From NCBI RefSeq assembly GCF_000003605.2, contig NW_003156737.1:552043-616042 (forward strand): a stretch of 64,000 nucleotides of DNA, read 5' to 3'. The notes under the pieces are model-generated. The model was not told the DNA's origin. It did not search any database and saw only the letters and a list, made by a program, of their open reading frames with translations. The stretch is from Saccoglossus kowalevskii (taxonomy: Eukaryota; Hemichordata; Enteropneusta; Harrimaniidae). Below, piece by piece: positions 1 to 11,293 of this stretch. The stretch's first letter is position 1; each line of letters starts with the position of its first letter. Position numbers and translations under genes: made by a program.

Positions 1-545
1 CATTTCACAGAAAGCGAATACATTCATCGATGATAAAACAAATCTCTATCAATATAATATTCTTCAAAGTATATAGTAATGTAAGAATCTTCCGAAATTG
101 TACAACATTTTTCACACTGTAAGTGTTATGTTAATGTTAATATAAACAACACTGTAATATTTGAAAATACAGCGAATAATATATCATATACATATAGTAC
201 AATAATAGAAAGAAATGTTAGCTACATACAATACCGTCCCATGGTTCTTGTGATAATAAAAGCAAGCATAACATTTTATGAGTTATCACATTTACCACGG
301 GGAAACGGTTCGACAGGGTATGTACACGGGGGTGTTTCAGTAATTGGGACGGTATGAAACCATTTCATGTAGTTCTCATATGCGTTGGGAAAGGTTTGTT
401 TGTCATTCTGAGAACGACTCGGGTAAGATATGTACAGTAACTGTCTATTCTATTCTGTTCGATACATGGAATAGCGTTTGCGCCGTACTCATTGAATTAG
501 GCACGCCTGTTCTTTTCAGTTACTATGTTTCATACTGTGTTTCCT

Positions 546-1613
546 TCATTTCACATTTGAATTAGCAGCCTGTGTTGTAGACCTTGTCTGCAACATACTT
601 GAAGCGTTAGAATCTTTGGTGGACGTTGCTGGAACAATTTTGTTGCTCTTGCTGCAGCAGTTTTCAAGACAGGGGAGCATGCGGTAAAACTCTTTGCGAA
701 AGTTCTCGTTAAAATACGCATACAGGCAGGGATTGGTCCAGCTGTTGCTAATGTAAGTGAATGTTGCTATATGTAGTTGGACTTCTACACTCTCCAGTAG
801 AGATACTGGGATTTTGTCTGTAAAATTGTAATATAGGATATACACGTAGTAGGGCAACCACGTCAGCGCAAATGCTAAAACAACGAGCATCAGCATTTTA
901 ATTGCCTTTCGTTTGTTTCGGTTAGAAGTGTTCGTTGGCCCTTTCTTTCTCAAAGACACAACCATTATACAATAAAGTACCACCATGATGACCAATGGGA
1001 CGAGGTACATGACGAGGAAATCTGCAATATGCAACAGATGAGTGATGCTGTGGTACTCAAATGGAACCATGCAGTACTTTTCCGTCACGTTGTACCAGGT
1101 GAATAAGTACATGTCAAGTAGTATAGGTTTTCTCAGAGAATACGCCAGCGATGCCGTCCAGATCATCGCTACGATGCCCCCAGCGTGAGAACGCGTCAGT
1201 CGCGGTTGTAAAGGTGTCACGATGGCTCTGTAGCGATCAATAGCGATGCCGATGAGAGAGAATACGGTGGCACAGCGCGATGTCCACTGGAACCAAGCAA
1301 ATGTTCGGCATACAAATATATTGTTGGTCAGAGAAGCAAATACACCAGGTATTAGGTAATAAAATAGGTTGTATGGAATTTGGAACATCGCGACCAAAAT
1401 ATCAGCGACTGATAATGACAGTATAAACATGTTGGTCGACGACTGTCGCAGTTTGGGTTGTCTAAGGACAGCAATGATGACCCAAATGTTTCCAAAAACG
1501 ATCATAACAAAAAACAGACAGTATACGAATATTTCATAACTATTGGGTACATCGATGATCCTCCGTGGATAATACATATCTTGCCAATTGAATGTATTAT
1601 TCATATTCTCCAT
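546..1613 (-). CDS. Neuropeptide FF/RFamide-like peptide receptor, rhodopsin-class GPCR (paralogue 1)
   Basis: This is a seven-helix receptor of 355 residues, expected at the plasma membrane and coupled to G proteins. Visible marks are a Gly-Asn in helix 1, SVAD in helix 2, the helix 3 Cys (FVCRTF) paired with an extracellular-loop-2 Cys (KYCMVP), an intact DRY after helix 3, TWLP in helix 6 in place of the common CWLP, NPCLY in helix 7, and helix 8 reading YFNENFRKEF followed by Cys residues suitable for palmitoylation. The short N-terminus carries an Asn-X-Thr sequon. Helix 8 and the basic run before helix 6 (KRKAIKML) resemble neuropeptide FF receptors; the peptide ligand is inferred, not seen. 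The frame is open to an ATG at 1643, but I start at 1613: this gives the same 355-codon length as the paralogue at 46170, and an acceptor AG at 1629-1628 puts the earlier ATG inside an intron. Family confidence is moderate, GPCR confidence is very high. Confidence 0.93.
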   Translation of the reverse strand: MENMNNTFNWQDMYYPRRIIDVPNSYEIFVYCLFFVMIVFGNIWVIIAVLRQPKLRQSSTNMFILSLSVADILVAMFQIPYNLFYYLIPGVFASLTNNIFVCRTFAWFQWTSRCATVFSLIGIAIDRYRAIVTPLQPRLTRSHAGGIVAMIWTASLAYSLRKPILLDMYLFTWYNVTEKYCMVPFEYHSITHLLHIADFLVMYLVPLVIMVVLYCIMVVSLRKKGPTNTSNRNKRKAIKMLMLVVLAFALTWLPYYVYILYYNFTDKIPVSLLESVEVQLHIATFTYISNSWTNPCLYAYFNENFRKEFYRMLPCLENCCSKSNKIVPATSTKDSNASSMLQTRSTTQAANSNVK

Positions 1614-1640
1614 ACTTAGCGGTGGTCCTATAACAATAAT
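1614..1640 (-). other. Splice acceptor just upstream of the receptor ATG (5' UTR intron end)
   Basis: On the minus strand a T-rich stretch (ttattgttatag) ends in AG at 1629-1628, 14 bases before the ATG at 1613. The paralogue has an equivalent acceptor 8 bases before its ATG, so both genes probably share a non-coding first exon and an intron in the 5' UTR. The upstream exon of this copy is not securely placed. Confidence 0.6.
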
Positions 1641-1643
1641 CAT

Positions 1644-4600
1644 ATGAACACGTGGTTAGTGGCATATAGTACGATCAATAAATACATGTCAGAAGAAAAT
1701 ATTATTGTTTTATTTCATTATGAAAACAAGTATTAGAAAAAAACTAATACAAATTTGGATATGGATAATTAACATAACGAAGTAGTAGTGAGTGATATAT
1801 AGTTTTTCGGTAACGGTGTTTCTGCAACTAAAATTGTTCTTAGTTGATTCTATGAACATATTGTCCTCTGATGCAGCAAGACCGAATTCAATAAATTTTG
1901 CTAGGATATGATTGCATTAAACATGCTACAGGGACGAATGATTTTAATTTTCGGTAGTTTCGTCGCTGTGCACGGAATTCCAGCATTGCATCTATAGGGA
2001 AACACACTGTCCTTGCTGGATACAATGTAGTCAGCATGCAATTGACAACGTTGTTACGTAGGCGTAATTTTATTACGTATGTGTATGGGCAGAATTAAGT
2101 TGTTGACAAAACGAATCCAGGCACTGTGCATATGTGTAGCTTTCACTTCGATACGTCGTTGATGATTACCAAATCAGGCACAAGCTGTGATAATTAACTA
2201 TGCAATAAATATTGCAAACATTATATTACTATTTACGTATTAGCTATGCTGTAATAAAATTGGTAATACTTGGAAGTAGCAAACATTTAAATAGTCATGC
2301 AATCTACAAATAATTCAATGCTTAGCTTGGTTACCTCATATGTTAGTCATAAACTAAACTTACTCCTATTACATTATTTTACATACACAATACAAGGCTT
2401 GCATTAGAATGGTAGATCGGATTCAATAAGGAATCAATCTAAACAAAATAATCAAATAGAGTATAGAGTTTGTTTTATAAATTCGCTCTTTGTCTATGGA
2501 TGTGTGTTATAGTTTTTTTAAGGACAAAATGTATATTACGATGCCTTATATGCCGCATAAATCCGGTAAAAAACTGTGATGCCGGTTTAGCGTATGCAAT
2601 GAATATGCAATGGACCTGCAGCGTCATTTCCAGTTTAAACATGTATTTATTTCATTTTTTTCACAAGCTGGACATTTTTTTTTTCTGTCACACAAATCAA
2701 GGCTTCAACAAGGATGGATACATAGTGAGCAAAAATCAGACAAGAAATCCTAAGCGGTGAGCATTTTTTTCTCGAAAAAGATTGAGGGTTAACCATTTGA
2801 AATCGAGGGTGTCATTCCACTTGTGCCCGACATGTTTTGTTATATGTATTTCAATACTATGTTTTAAAGGACTCGTTGACTATCAATAATAAATACTAGC
2901 TGTAATCTTCTGCCCTCTCCCATTGAGTTCAAAGTGTGGGCCCTTAACTGCCTCAGGGGGAATTTGTTCCACCGTTTGCGATTTTTGCAGAATTTTTGCT
3001 CACCGTTCACCTACTCTCCGCTTCAAAGATTTATCCTGTTAAAGTGTAAAGCGAATAGTTAAGCAAATGCAAATTTAAGGAGGTATTATAATGAAGATAC
3101 CTCAAAAGTGTAAATGTATGAAATTACTACGCAGTTACTACGCTATTTAGTAGCACGGCTGTCAGGATTGTGTACATTATATTATAATAAGGAGCAGCTC
3201 CCTGTATTCCCGTGACGCATGAAAACATGCAAATGCTGGTGTCTACACGCTTTCAGGGAAAGCATATTCAGTCAAACCATGATACCATCACTAATTAGTG
3301 GAATACACGTAATTAAAATCTTCAAGTGTAGCAATAAATCGTTTAACCTAAATAATATTTAACTTATTCACTGTGCATGCTTTACGAAGATGCGAACTGC
3401 AAACTTGTGCCTTTTTTGCAAATCATGTCTACTATAGTACAATATTTATAATTGTGTCATCACCTTGTTTGCATTAATGACAGTTACTTAAGCATCAAAT
3501 GTGAATTTTCGATCGGATATATTGTTTTTAAACATTGTACGGCAGCGGTAGTTCCATTAACCATTGACACGATTTGTGAGGAAACAGCTGGGCACATATT
3601 CATATAGCATGTTAGTGTAATGATATAAATTAAAAGGTTTCCCAAAAGAGACAAGTAATTATTCAGCTCAATCGACCTCACAAAAATGTCATATGCAACA
3701 TCTACATTTGCGTTACGAATACAAAACAATGCGAACCAATGGCGCGTAATAGGTTGTCATATCAATGACTGTCAGCTGCTTTACATTCCTTTGTAAATGA
3801 CACACCTAATTATTTTTCTATTAATATTACTCTTTAAATGTATTACAAAATCACATAGCATTCGGCGTGACCCTATTAAAATTGTAATTACATTAGCTTC
3901 AGATGTGTGATGAAAATATAAATATTTTACTTTGCACAGCAGTCAATTGAAATTCGCGTGTTTTACTTTTAGTCCCATAAATTGCGATCTGTAAAAAATT
4001 TACATATTTGTAAATGGTCTGGAAACGGAATGAGAATAATAATTTAATAATATTAATATTTGAAGCGGCAGGGGTGAAAAACAATCATTTGTCACAATGT
4101 TTGTCTCAGGTATGGTTAACATGTTATACATTTTTTTTTTCAAATTCCGCGGATGTTAATCATTTCATAAGTCATCTTTCAATACAAATTATTATTGTCC
4201 TGTGATGTTGCTCGATGAGAAACTGGGTGTGGGAACTATACGATAATTGTCTATATCATATTTAACCTTTTCTGTTTTTTTAGCGCACAGTCGTTTATTT
4301 TGTTGCAGAATTTATGTGAGAGTTGATGGGCAATCCCTCATGTACGCAAAAGATGACATACGAGCATCCGTCGAAGCTTCTGTACGATGCAAAATTATAT
4401 ATGTCAAAACATGTCAACAAACACGCTGCTCTCTTATTGGTCAGACTGTCAGCTGTCTCGTTTGAGTATCCAATCACGTACAGTCTTGTAGGTAGCTTAC
4501 CATTGACTCAGGTGATCTTGGTACACGTTTCAAAAAGTTCACCGTTAAATTGATATAATGAATATACTAAAATAAATTAATAAACATTGCAAAGTACGGA

Positions 4601-5621
4601 CGAATTGAATAAAATATTTGCGGGCAATATCATTTGCATAAAAGACTGAAATGATACCGGAATTGACGAAAACACAAATATTTGTAAGCTTAAAAGCGAT
4701 CGGATTCGTCATTCTCCCAATTCTCAATATTTATTGTTGGTAGATTATTTTTTTTTAAATAATTGACCGAATTTTGAATTTCGGTTCTTCCGAACTGCCA
4801 TTATTATCCTTTTGCCCACGGAATAGAAGATTGTTTTCTTTTTAACGAAGCTTTATTGTGGCCTTGGTCTACTTCATGTTTCCGTTGCCGTGTATTTATT
4901 TTTTTTATTTTCAGAATCTAGGTACGAAATATGTGAACTAGATTCTTGTAATCTTCATGGTAAACATGTTTTCCAACAATTTTTGCAGATCAGTTGTGTT
5001 TATCACATGATATTTTTCAGTTATTCGACGATAGTGCTGTCATCGGTGCTTTTTAATCTTTTTCTCAAGGACGCGGTTTTAAAGAATAGTAGCAACGTAT
5101 GGACGACCTCCTTCGCCAGCCAAAGTCCTCATTTATTCGGTAATTAGTCCAGTCATTTTATGCAAACAAAAGTGGGCAACCCACCATAAATTGCAGCTAA
5201 ATTTATTTTTACACTATTCTTCTCAGAATATCTCATAGAAAACCATATTAAAAATCTTACAAAATCAAATTAGCCGAATAGTGTTAATTTACATAAATCC
5301 AAGATGGCTGCCACAGCTGTTTCGATTAAACGTATTGTTCAATATTGGTCGGATTTTGACATTTTTGGGGGTTTTCGTATGTTTTTTTTCATTTCTGCCA
5401 TGATCTGAATAATTTATACTGTAAATATTACACAAGCCACTAAACCTTAATTGTATCATAAATAATAAAGGCTTATACTTTTTTTCATTTAGAAACACAT
5501 CAAAGTAAAATATAAGGACATATGTTCTGGTACGTTTCAACGGTAAATGGGAAAACAAAGTCACGTGATGTAGCGCGTTTCCATGGGTACTTGAATGCGA
5601 AGTCGCTCGTTTTTGTCTAAG
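1644..5621. other. Intergenic or 5' intronic AT-rich DNA with no recognised gene
   Basis: I see no convincing coding exon here. The longest open stretch (plus, 2470-2760) is rich in Phe, Cys and Leu and has no recognisable domain. A possible minus-strand donor (ACG followed by GTGAGC, exon end near 3004) could belong to a 5' UTR exon of the receptor at 546-1613. However, it lies in a short imperfect inverted repeat with sequence near 2726-2775, so I do not call it. A YY1-like motif (CCAAGATGGCTGCC) lies near 5298. Confidence 0.5.
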
Positions 5622-5770
5622 TTTATTCGGCCAAGCCTCTAAACATACCTTGGCAGAACGACCATCAAACATGCGTATTCAACAGCTTCCCCAGTAGTCA
5701 GTTTCGGCTAATCATTGTCCAATCAGTTTGCGTGTTACAAATCCCTCTTTGGCGTTTCATTTTAAACAAA

Positions 5771-5905
5771 ATGGCGGCGCCCATGAATCGTGATATTTGT
5801 GATGATAACATTGCGAAAGTTTTCGGTGTTGGTGCCATCAAGCCTCATCAGTTACAGGCAATCGACGCAGTTTTGTATGGGAGGATGTCTTCGAGGCGCG
5901 CCTAA
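5771..5905 (+). pseudogene. First-exon-like fragment of a RecQ-type DNA helicase, frame broken
   Basis: An ATG in good context (ACAAAATGGCGG) opens a 44-residue frame. Residues 17-38 read KVFGVGAIKPHQLQAIDAVL and then YG, matching the beginning of RecQ-family helicases, where a Phe-Gly and a (K/R)P-x-Q-x-x-A-(I/L) segment precede the Walker A motif. The family normally continues with a G-(R/K)-D-V-F type strand and the P-loop. Here the frame ends in SSRRA and a stop. A one-base shift after the LYGR codons would read DVFEARL, but no Walker A (GxGKS) follows in either frame. I therefore read it as a truncated, frameshifted copy. Upstream are CCAAT-like boxes (TGTCCAATCAG near 5717) and a segment shared with 61529, so a promoter-like 5' end seems to have been copied with it. 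RecQ-like genes of this kind are often multicopy in invertebrate genomes. Confidence 0.5.
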
Positions 5906-7026
5906 TCAGATCTCACTGCTTAAGATACGCAATTAGCCAATGCGATCCCGTACGTTATCGTGTAGAGGCATATATGGTCGAAGACACGGAACCGTGCATT
6001 CGGATGATGGTTTTTGTCAGTTAAACTATGACTTGATATTAGACGATAACTTATATTGGTTTAAATTCGTGCGAAATGTTGTTTTTCATAATACACTCAT
6101 GGCCAGTATAATACAGATATGTTGAAAATGTACTCGGTAACTATAACCGAGATAAGACGCAAAATATAGGTATTATTTTAGGACCTTTTACCCCACCGAC
6201 GTTAGAAGCTATTTCTGGACGAAGCGCTCTCCATCAGTATCAGTATACTGAGGCGGACATGCGCAGGATACATTTTCGCGTGTATATTTCAGTTTACAAA
6301 TGAATTGATTTACCTTTATTGAATTACAAAGATGAGTAATAGGCTGGCATGAATACCAAGCTAAAGTGATCACAAATACAACAAACATCACATGAAAAAT
6401 TTGGCTTACAACTTTTCCAAACGAGATTTCGATTATAACGCACTATAAATCTTACGTTTAGCCAATAAACTGTGTTTTATTGTACAGCAGTGGTGTCGAG
6501 ATAAGGAAAGGCAACACGCCTTTAAGAAAAAAAACGTGAACATCCGATGTATTATTCACGTTATTACATGCATATTATTAGGTTTTGAGGGCTGCCGAGT
6601 TCATAAAAGAAAAACTAAATAAATAAAAAATCATGCGTTAGAGACATACCTTACAGAATTTGATTTGCCAGTACTTAATCCATTGTTAACACCTTGGTAA
6701 TTATATTTACATTGGTTGTTTATTTTTGATTTAGCTCTTGGGCTAAATGATAACAGATGGTCAAAACGTGCACAGAATAGCAAAAAAGAGTTGTGAGTAG
6801 AAATGTCTTCTCTAAATTACATTCAAAAAACATACCTGTTTATGCTAACTTTCGATTGCAAATTTCACTAATATGAATGTACGGGAGTGAAGAGTAAAGG
6901 AATTGATTGATAAAAGAGGAAATTTCGAACGAACGTATCTTATTTTTTACATTTGTTCTGAATTTATTCATCAATATGACAAACCTTGTATGGTAAATTG
7001 GGTAGACTTTCTATTATTATGTAAAG
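5906..7026. other. No gene seen
   Basis: This stretch beyond the helicase fragment has no open frame with recognisable domains and no repeat that I could delimit. Confidence 0.4.
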
Positions 7027-7179
7027 CGGGGGAGTCGTCGCCTGCGCATGAGACAAACGGCCATAGCGTGTCATCGTTTACAAACAAGCGTATACCCCTT
7101 TGTCTTTGCGTTTTAAGCGTGCGTTGTTATTGTTGTTTGGGACTCAATTCCCGTGCATGCGCAGGTGACAACCCCTCCG
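7027..7179. mobile_element. MITE-like inverted-repeat element, copy 1
   Basis: A non-autonomous DNA element of about 153 bp. The left end reads CGGGGGAGTCGTCGCCTGCG and the right end, reverse-complemented, reads CGGAGGGGTTGTCACCTGCG, both continuing with CATG, so the terminal inverted repeats are about 24 bp and imperfect. Copy 2 at 26827-26968 is alignable over its whole length (roughly three quarters identical by eye), including an internal GGGACTCAATTCCC. It has no coding capacity. I could not see a clean target-site duplication, so the superfamily is open. The repeat ends contain TGCGCATG, close to the NRF1 recognition sequence. Confidence 0.75.
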
Positions 7180-8628
7180 TTTTTAACTATTCCCGTGGGA
7201 TATTTATTTACAGTTATTTTTTTTTCCAAAAGTGGATATAATCCTTTATACCCGTTATTTTCCGATGACTCTTGGTTTATTTTATTGAATCGGACGAAAA
7301 CAACGTTAATTCTTGTTGAAACTATATAATTCACGATATTCATACAACATTCAGGGATTCAGAATTACTCAAATTTCAACAAGTATATCTTTAGGAACCT
7401 TACGAACGAATTTAGATTGTGCTTCGTACATCCATGATATAATAATGTTTTGCCCATTTTTATAATTGTAGTATATTACAAATCACTGATCGTTGAGACA
7501 CAGAGTCGTTTCAATTTGGATAATTTTCATTAGCGTGTATGCACTATGGCCGAGACCATTATTTATTCATTATCCGTTATCTTTCTCTTTATGCATTTCA
7601 ATTATTCAAACCAGATTCACAATCTGGTGACGTATATATCTATCAGACTTATTGTATTAAGTATTATAGTATTGTATTATGTGAGACTGCAATCTTTTTA
7701 ATACATTACAAATATTAGTTTTCGTTTTTTTGGTTTAAGGTTAAAACACTCGGAGATGAGATAACATATTATCCCTAATATGAGCGACATTGATAATTGT
7801 TACGTGTTACGCGGTCAAAATATTGAACTTTAGGGAGTATCAAACATTTAAATCTAACAGCAGCATATGTCATATCCTAATCAGATTTTCGCTTGACATT
7901 TACATGGAGGCTGTACAATCGTACATCGGCCATCTATGGCAGTAGTAGAAGATATTAAACAGGGAATAAAAAAAGTATTATTTCGGGGTGGGTAATCGCC
8001 GGGCAGCCGGTTTCGATAAGTATAGTTCAATACAATATTTTGATACCAATTATTCTCAATTATGTAAATGCAATAAAAATGAAGAACAGTCGAAATTAAA
8101 AAAGTATTTGTTTTTTGATAGACTGTCATATACATTTCACCAGTAACACTCATCTCTTCAGGCCTAGATATAATAACAACGAATCATGTTAAGGACCCTC
8201 GAAACGCATTGTGGCATTGCTTAATTAGCTTCGTTCTTAAACCTCATTTAGTAAAATAACGAGTCCAGTGCAAAGAAACGTCCGGAACACGTCCCTGGTA
8301 AATTTCCCTGGAACAGGCATTCTACCAAATAATGGGATACGCGGAATGACATTTGTCTGTTCTAACATAGTCTGATTGGCGCCATGTTCTGTTCTATTAT
8401 ATCTAATAAGGAATAGCCAGTCGTCGACTATTATTTGTTTTGTTTTTTGATAACCCTAGCAACAGAATTTTTGGTGACTTTTGGGTTACATTAAAAGTGT
8501 ATCCGCAGTGTTTATATACTGCAGCACAGGTAGCTAGAACTGTCACAGGGTTGTCAATAACAACGGCCTGGTCATTAAGGAAGAGTACTTGTGCGTTGCC
8601 ACTATTTCCGCAGTTATAAATACGTTCA

Positions 8629-8650
8629 GTCTGTCTGTCTGTCTGTCTGT
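8629..8650. repeat. (GTCT)n microsatellite
   Basis: Five and a half copies of GTCT lie about 10 bases downstream of a TATA-like ATAAATA. Confidence 0.9.
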
Positions 8651-11212
8651 AGATTTATCTTTAAATGTGTAGCCTTGACCAGAATTGTACAATTCAGGAT
8701 CGACGGTTTTCTATCAATCACGCTGATATCACTTTGCAGTGAGCTAACTCGACAGTTATGAATTGCATGCTGTGACCAAGACTAATCTGTCTCGGTGTTA
8801 ATTCTTCGACAATGGAACATTTAGGTTTCCACCGCAACGGTTGTTCAGTACTTGACTCGATAAACTAAGCGTTATTCAGAGTGCGTATGCGGTGTCTCGA
8901 CAACAAAAACTTCCACATCTCCCCTATATAATTTAGTATTTCATTTTCTAGAACACATTCAGTTATACGTATTAATAAGATTCAACAAATGTATTCGTGA
9001 ATTTTATACCTAAAACTATTTAACTGCGAGTATTCAATACCTGTTAAAACTGACATTTTAAACATAAAAATCACATTACAGACAGTAGTTTCTGCACTCT
9101 TGAAACAATATACCCGTACAAATATTATCAAAAACGTAAATACAGCTGACATTGTAGAAAGCTTTCTTTTTAATGTTTCGTCTATCGTGATTAAACCAAC
9201 ACAAACAAATAAAGCTCATTGTATCTGTCATAAGCGTATTCATTGCAATCACATATATTCATTCGATCACATCCTCTGAAGAAATTCGATCGTCTTCTCA
9301 TACGCATGCTTTAATATATAATGGTTTACTGTGAATTGAATACCAGTTCCATAATGAAATGCATCTTCATTTACATTCAACAACTGTGGCAAATTTCTAG
9401 CCAACATATATACATATATCGATATTTTATTGTTTTCTTTTCAAACCATTCATATTGCGTATAGAATAACGTATGGTAGGATACATAAAGCACGGACGGT
9501 ATTCGATTTACTGAGATGCGTTGACTGTTGTGTTGGTAATTACAATACTAGTAATACATTCGATGCATCTTCATTCTGGGAAAATATGCAACTAGAGTCG
9601 CTCACAATACCTACCGTACCATAGCAATGTATTGAGCACCAAGGCCTAAATATACATGCTGAATCAAATTGATAACAGGAATACAAAAATCGTGATTGTC
9701 GCAAAGGATCCGTAAGCGATCCTAAATTAAAATTACGGCAGCTACGGCGAGAACACCAACACTAAGTTTATTATCGTAAACGAGGATGACATTTTCAGCA
9801 TCCAATGATTCAAAATCAAACAATAATCAAAGTACCACAGCCGTGTTCGACAAGGGTTCAAAAACACAACGCAAAATTCGAATGCGCTTTTCGACTGCAA
9901 CGATTCTCACATTTTTCTTGCGTTAAGTTTCAAACAATTTACGTGATTACGATGTAATTTTAATTGAAGATAAATTGGTATTTTCTGGGATTGTCAGCGT
10001 AGAATGACACGTGCGTACATGTTTCAGCATTGCCTTGCGTCTTTCTCACCACACCAATTGGATTTCGGTGCTACACATGTCAAGTTCTGAACGTTCTAAA
10101 TTGAGTCGACCATATGCGACATGTATGCGAAAATGTTATTGTCGTAAACGAGACAAGCAGATGGGCACATCGAGTCTATCCTCAAACATAGTAGAAATTA
10201 CTTTTAGTTAGTAGAATTCTATTTTAGTTTTTTTTATATTGCATTGTTTTATTTTCCCTCCACAATCTCTTCAACGACTGATATTCTGCATGATTTGCAT
10301 TACCGAATTTAAAGTTAAAGAGCTTGACCAGAAATGTGAATAATGTCCAAATGTGGTCATTTTTATATTACAATAAAACATAACCTACTGGCGATATTGT
10401 AGCAGGTTAGTTTAAAAGGTCTGTCAAGGTTATTCACAGTGTTTATGAATATCATAATCATACACATATAATCTTTTAGGATTATGATTAACGACGATCA
10501 TGCATGATTTCATCAATTGATGTAGACTACATAACCCACGTCAATATGCATGTGATAGAATAATTTTAAAAATGCCCTTAAGCAATATTTTTGTAATAAA
10601 TATTCCACTATGCTGGACTGGAAACAAGCTGCTGATGTTTATCGCGGTTCGTATATTGTTGCAATAATTGCCTGCAACCTTTCAGGCATCACCATACCAT
10701 ATACCTAGCAGAAAACTGACGAATTGTTTTTCAAGCATAAGACTTTAATGAGGTTATTAGATAAATAATAAACGACGTTTAAGGGACTACCATACGGATC
10801 ATACGAAGAAGGCGAGCTTAATTTTGCAAATTCAATGAGATACCTGTGTTCAAGGTATTTTAAATTCTTCAAGATATTGGGCATTTCGAAATAGCGACCA
10901 CTCTAATAACTGCGTCATTGTCAGCATATGCTGAAAAAAAAATCTTTTTTTTTCTTTTGAAAAAGGATGATACAGTCGATATTTAATAGAGATGTGGAGA
11001 AAATATTGAAGTTTTACATTGCCAAAAAACGGGATCGTGTTTAAGATTGATAGTTTTTTTTCAGTCAAAATCGTAGAATGCTTACTTACGTTTACGTCTA
11101 CGGTGTAGATATCACTTGATATAACAAATGCTAGAGCAGTCCTTCCATCAGCGCAGCCTATTTTCGTCTGAGCTTTTTTCCACTTGTGCAACTACTTATA
11201 GCACGATCCAAT

Positions 11213-11293
11213 CAACGCATGCGCAAATTTCACGTAATAGTAGTCTCCACAATGTTACATTTCCCCATATGTTCTGTAATTGCGCATGCGTGT
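11213..11293. repeat. Short inverted repeat with GCGCATGCG ends
   Basis: ACGCATGCGCAA at 11215-11226 is matched by TTGCGCATGCGT near 11280-11291, a 12-bp perfect inverted repeat enclosing about 55 bp. Both arms hold an NRF1-like core. It may be a small foldback element or a pair of protein-binding sites. Confidence 0.6.

Noticed and set aside
2975-3010. Non-coding first exon of receptor 1 ending at a GTGAGC donor near 3004
   Set aside because: The donor lies in a short imperfect inverted repeat shared with 2726-2775 on the other strand. The likeness to the donor of paralogue 2 may be chance.
8180-8910. A second LTR: TATA-like box, GTCT run and an ACAACA end
   Set aside because: I could not find a matching TG start with a target-site duplication, so the borders are unsupported.
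10850-11191. 113-residue minus-strand frame
   Set aside because: A strong donor-like GTAAGTAAG occurs inside it, but there is no domain and no partner exon.
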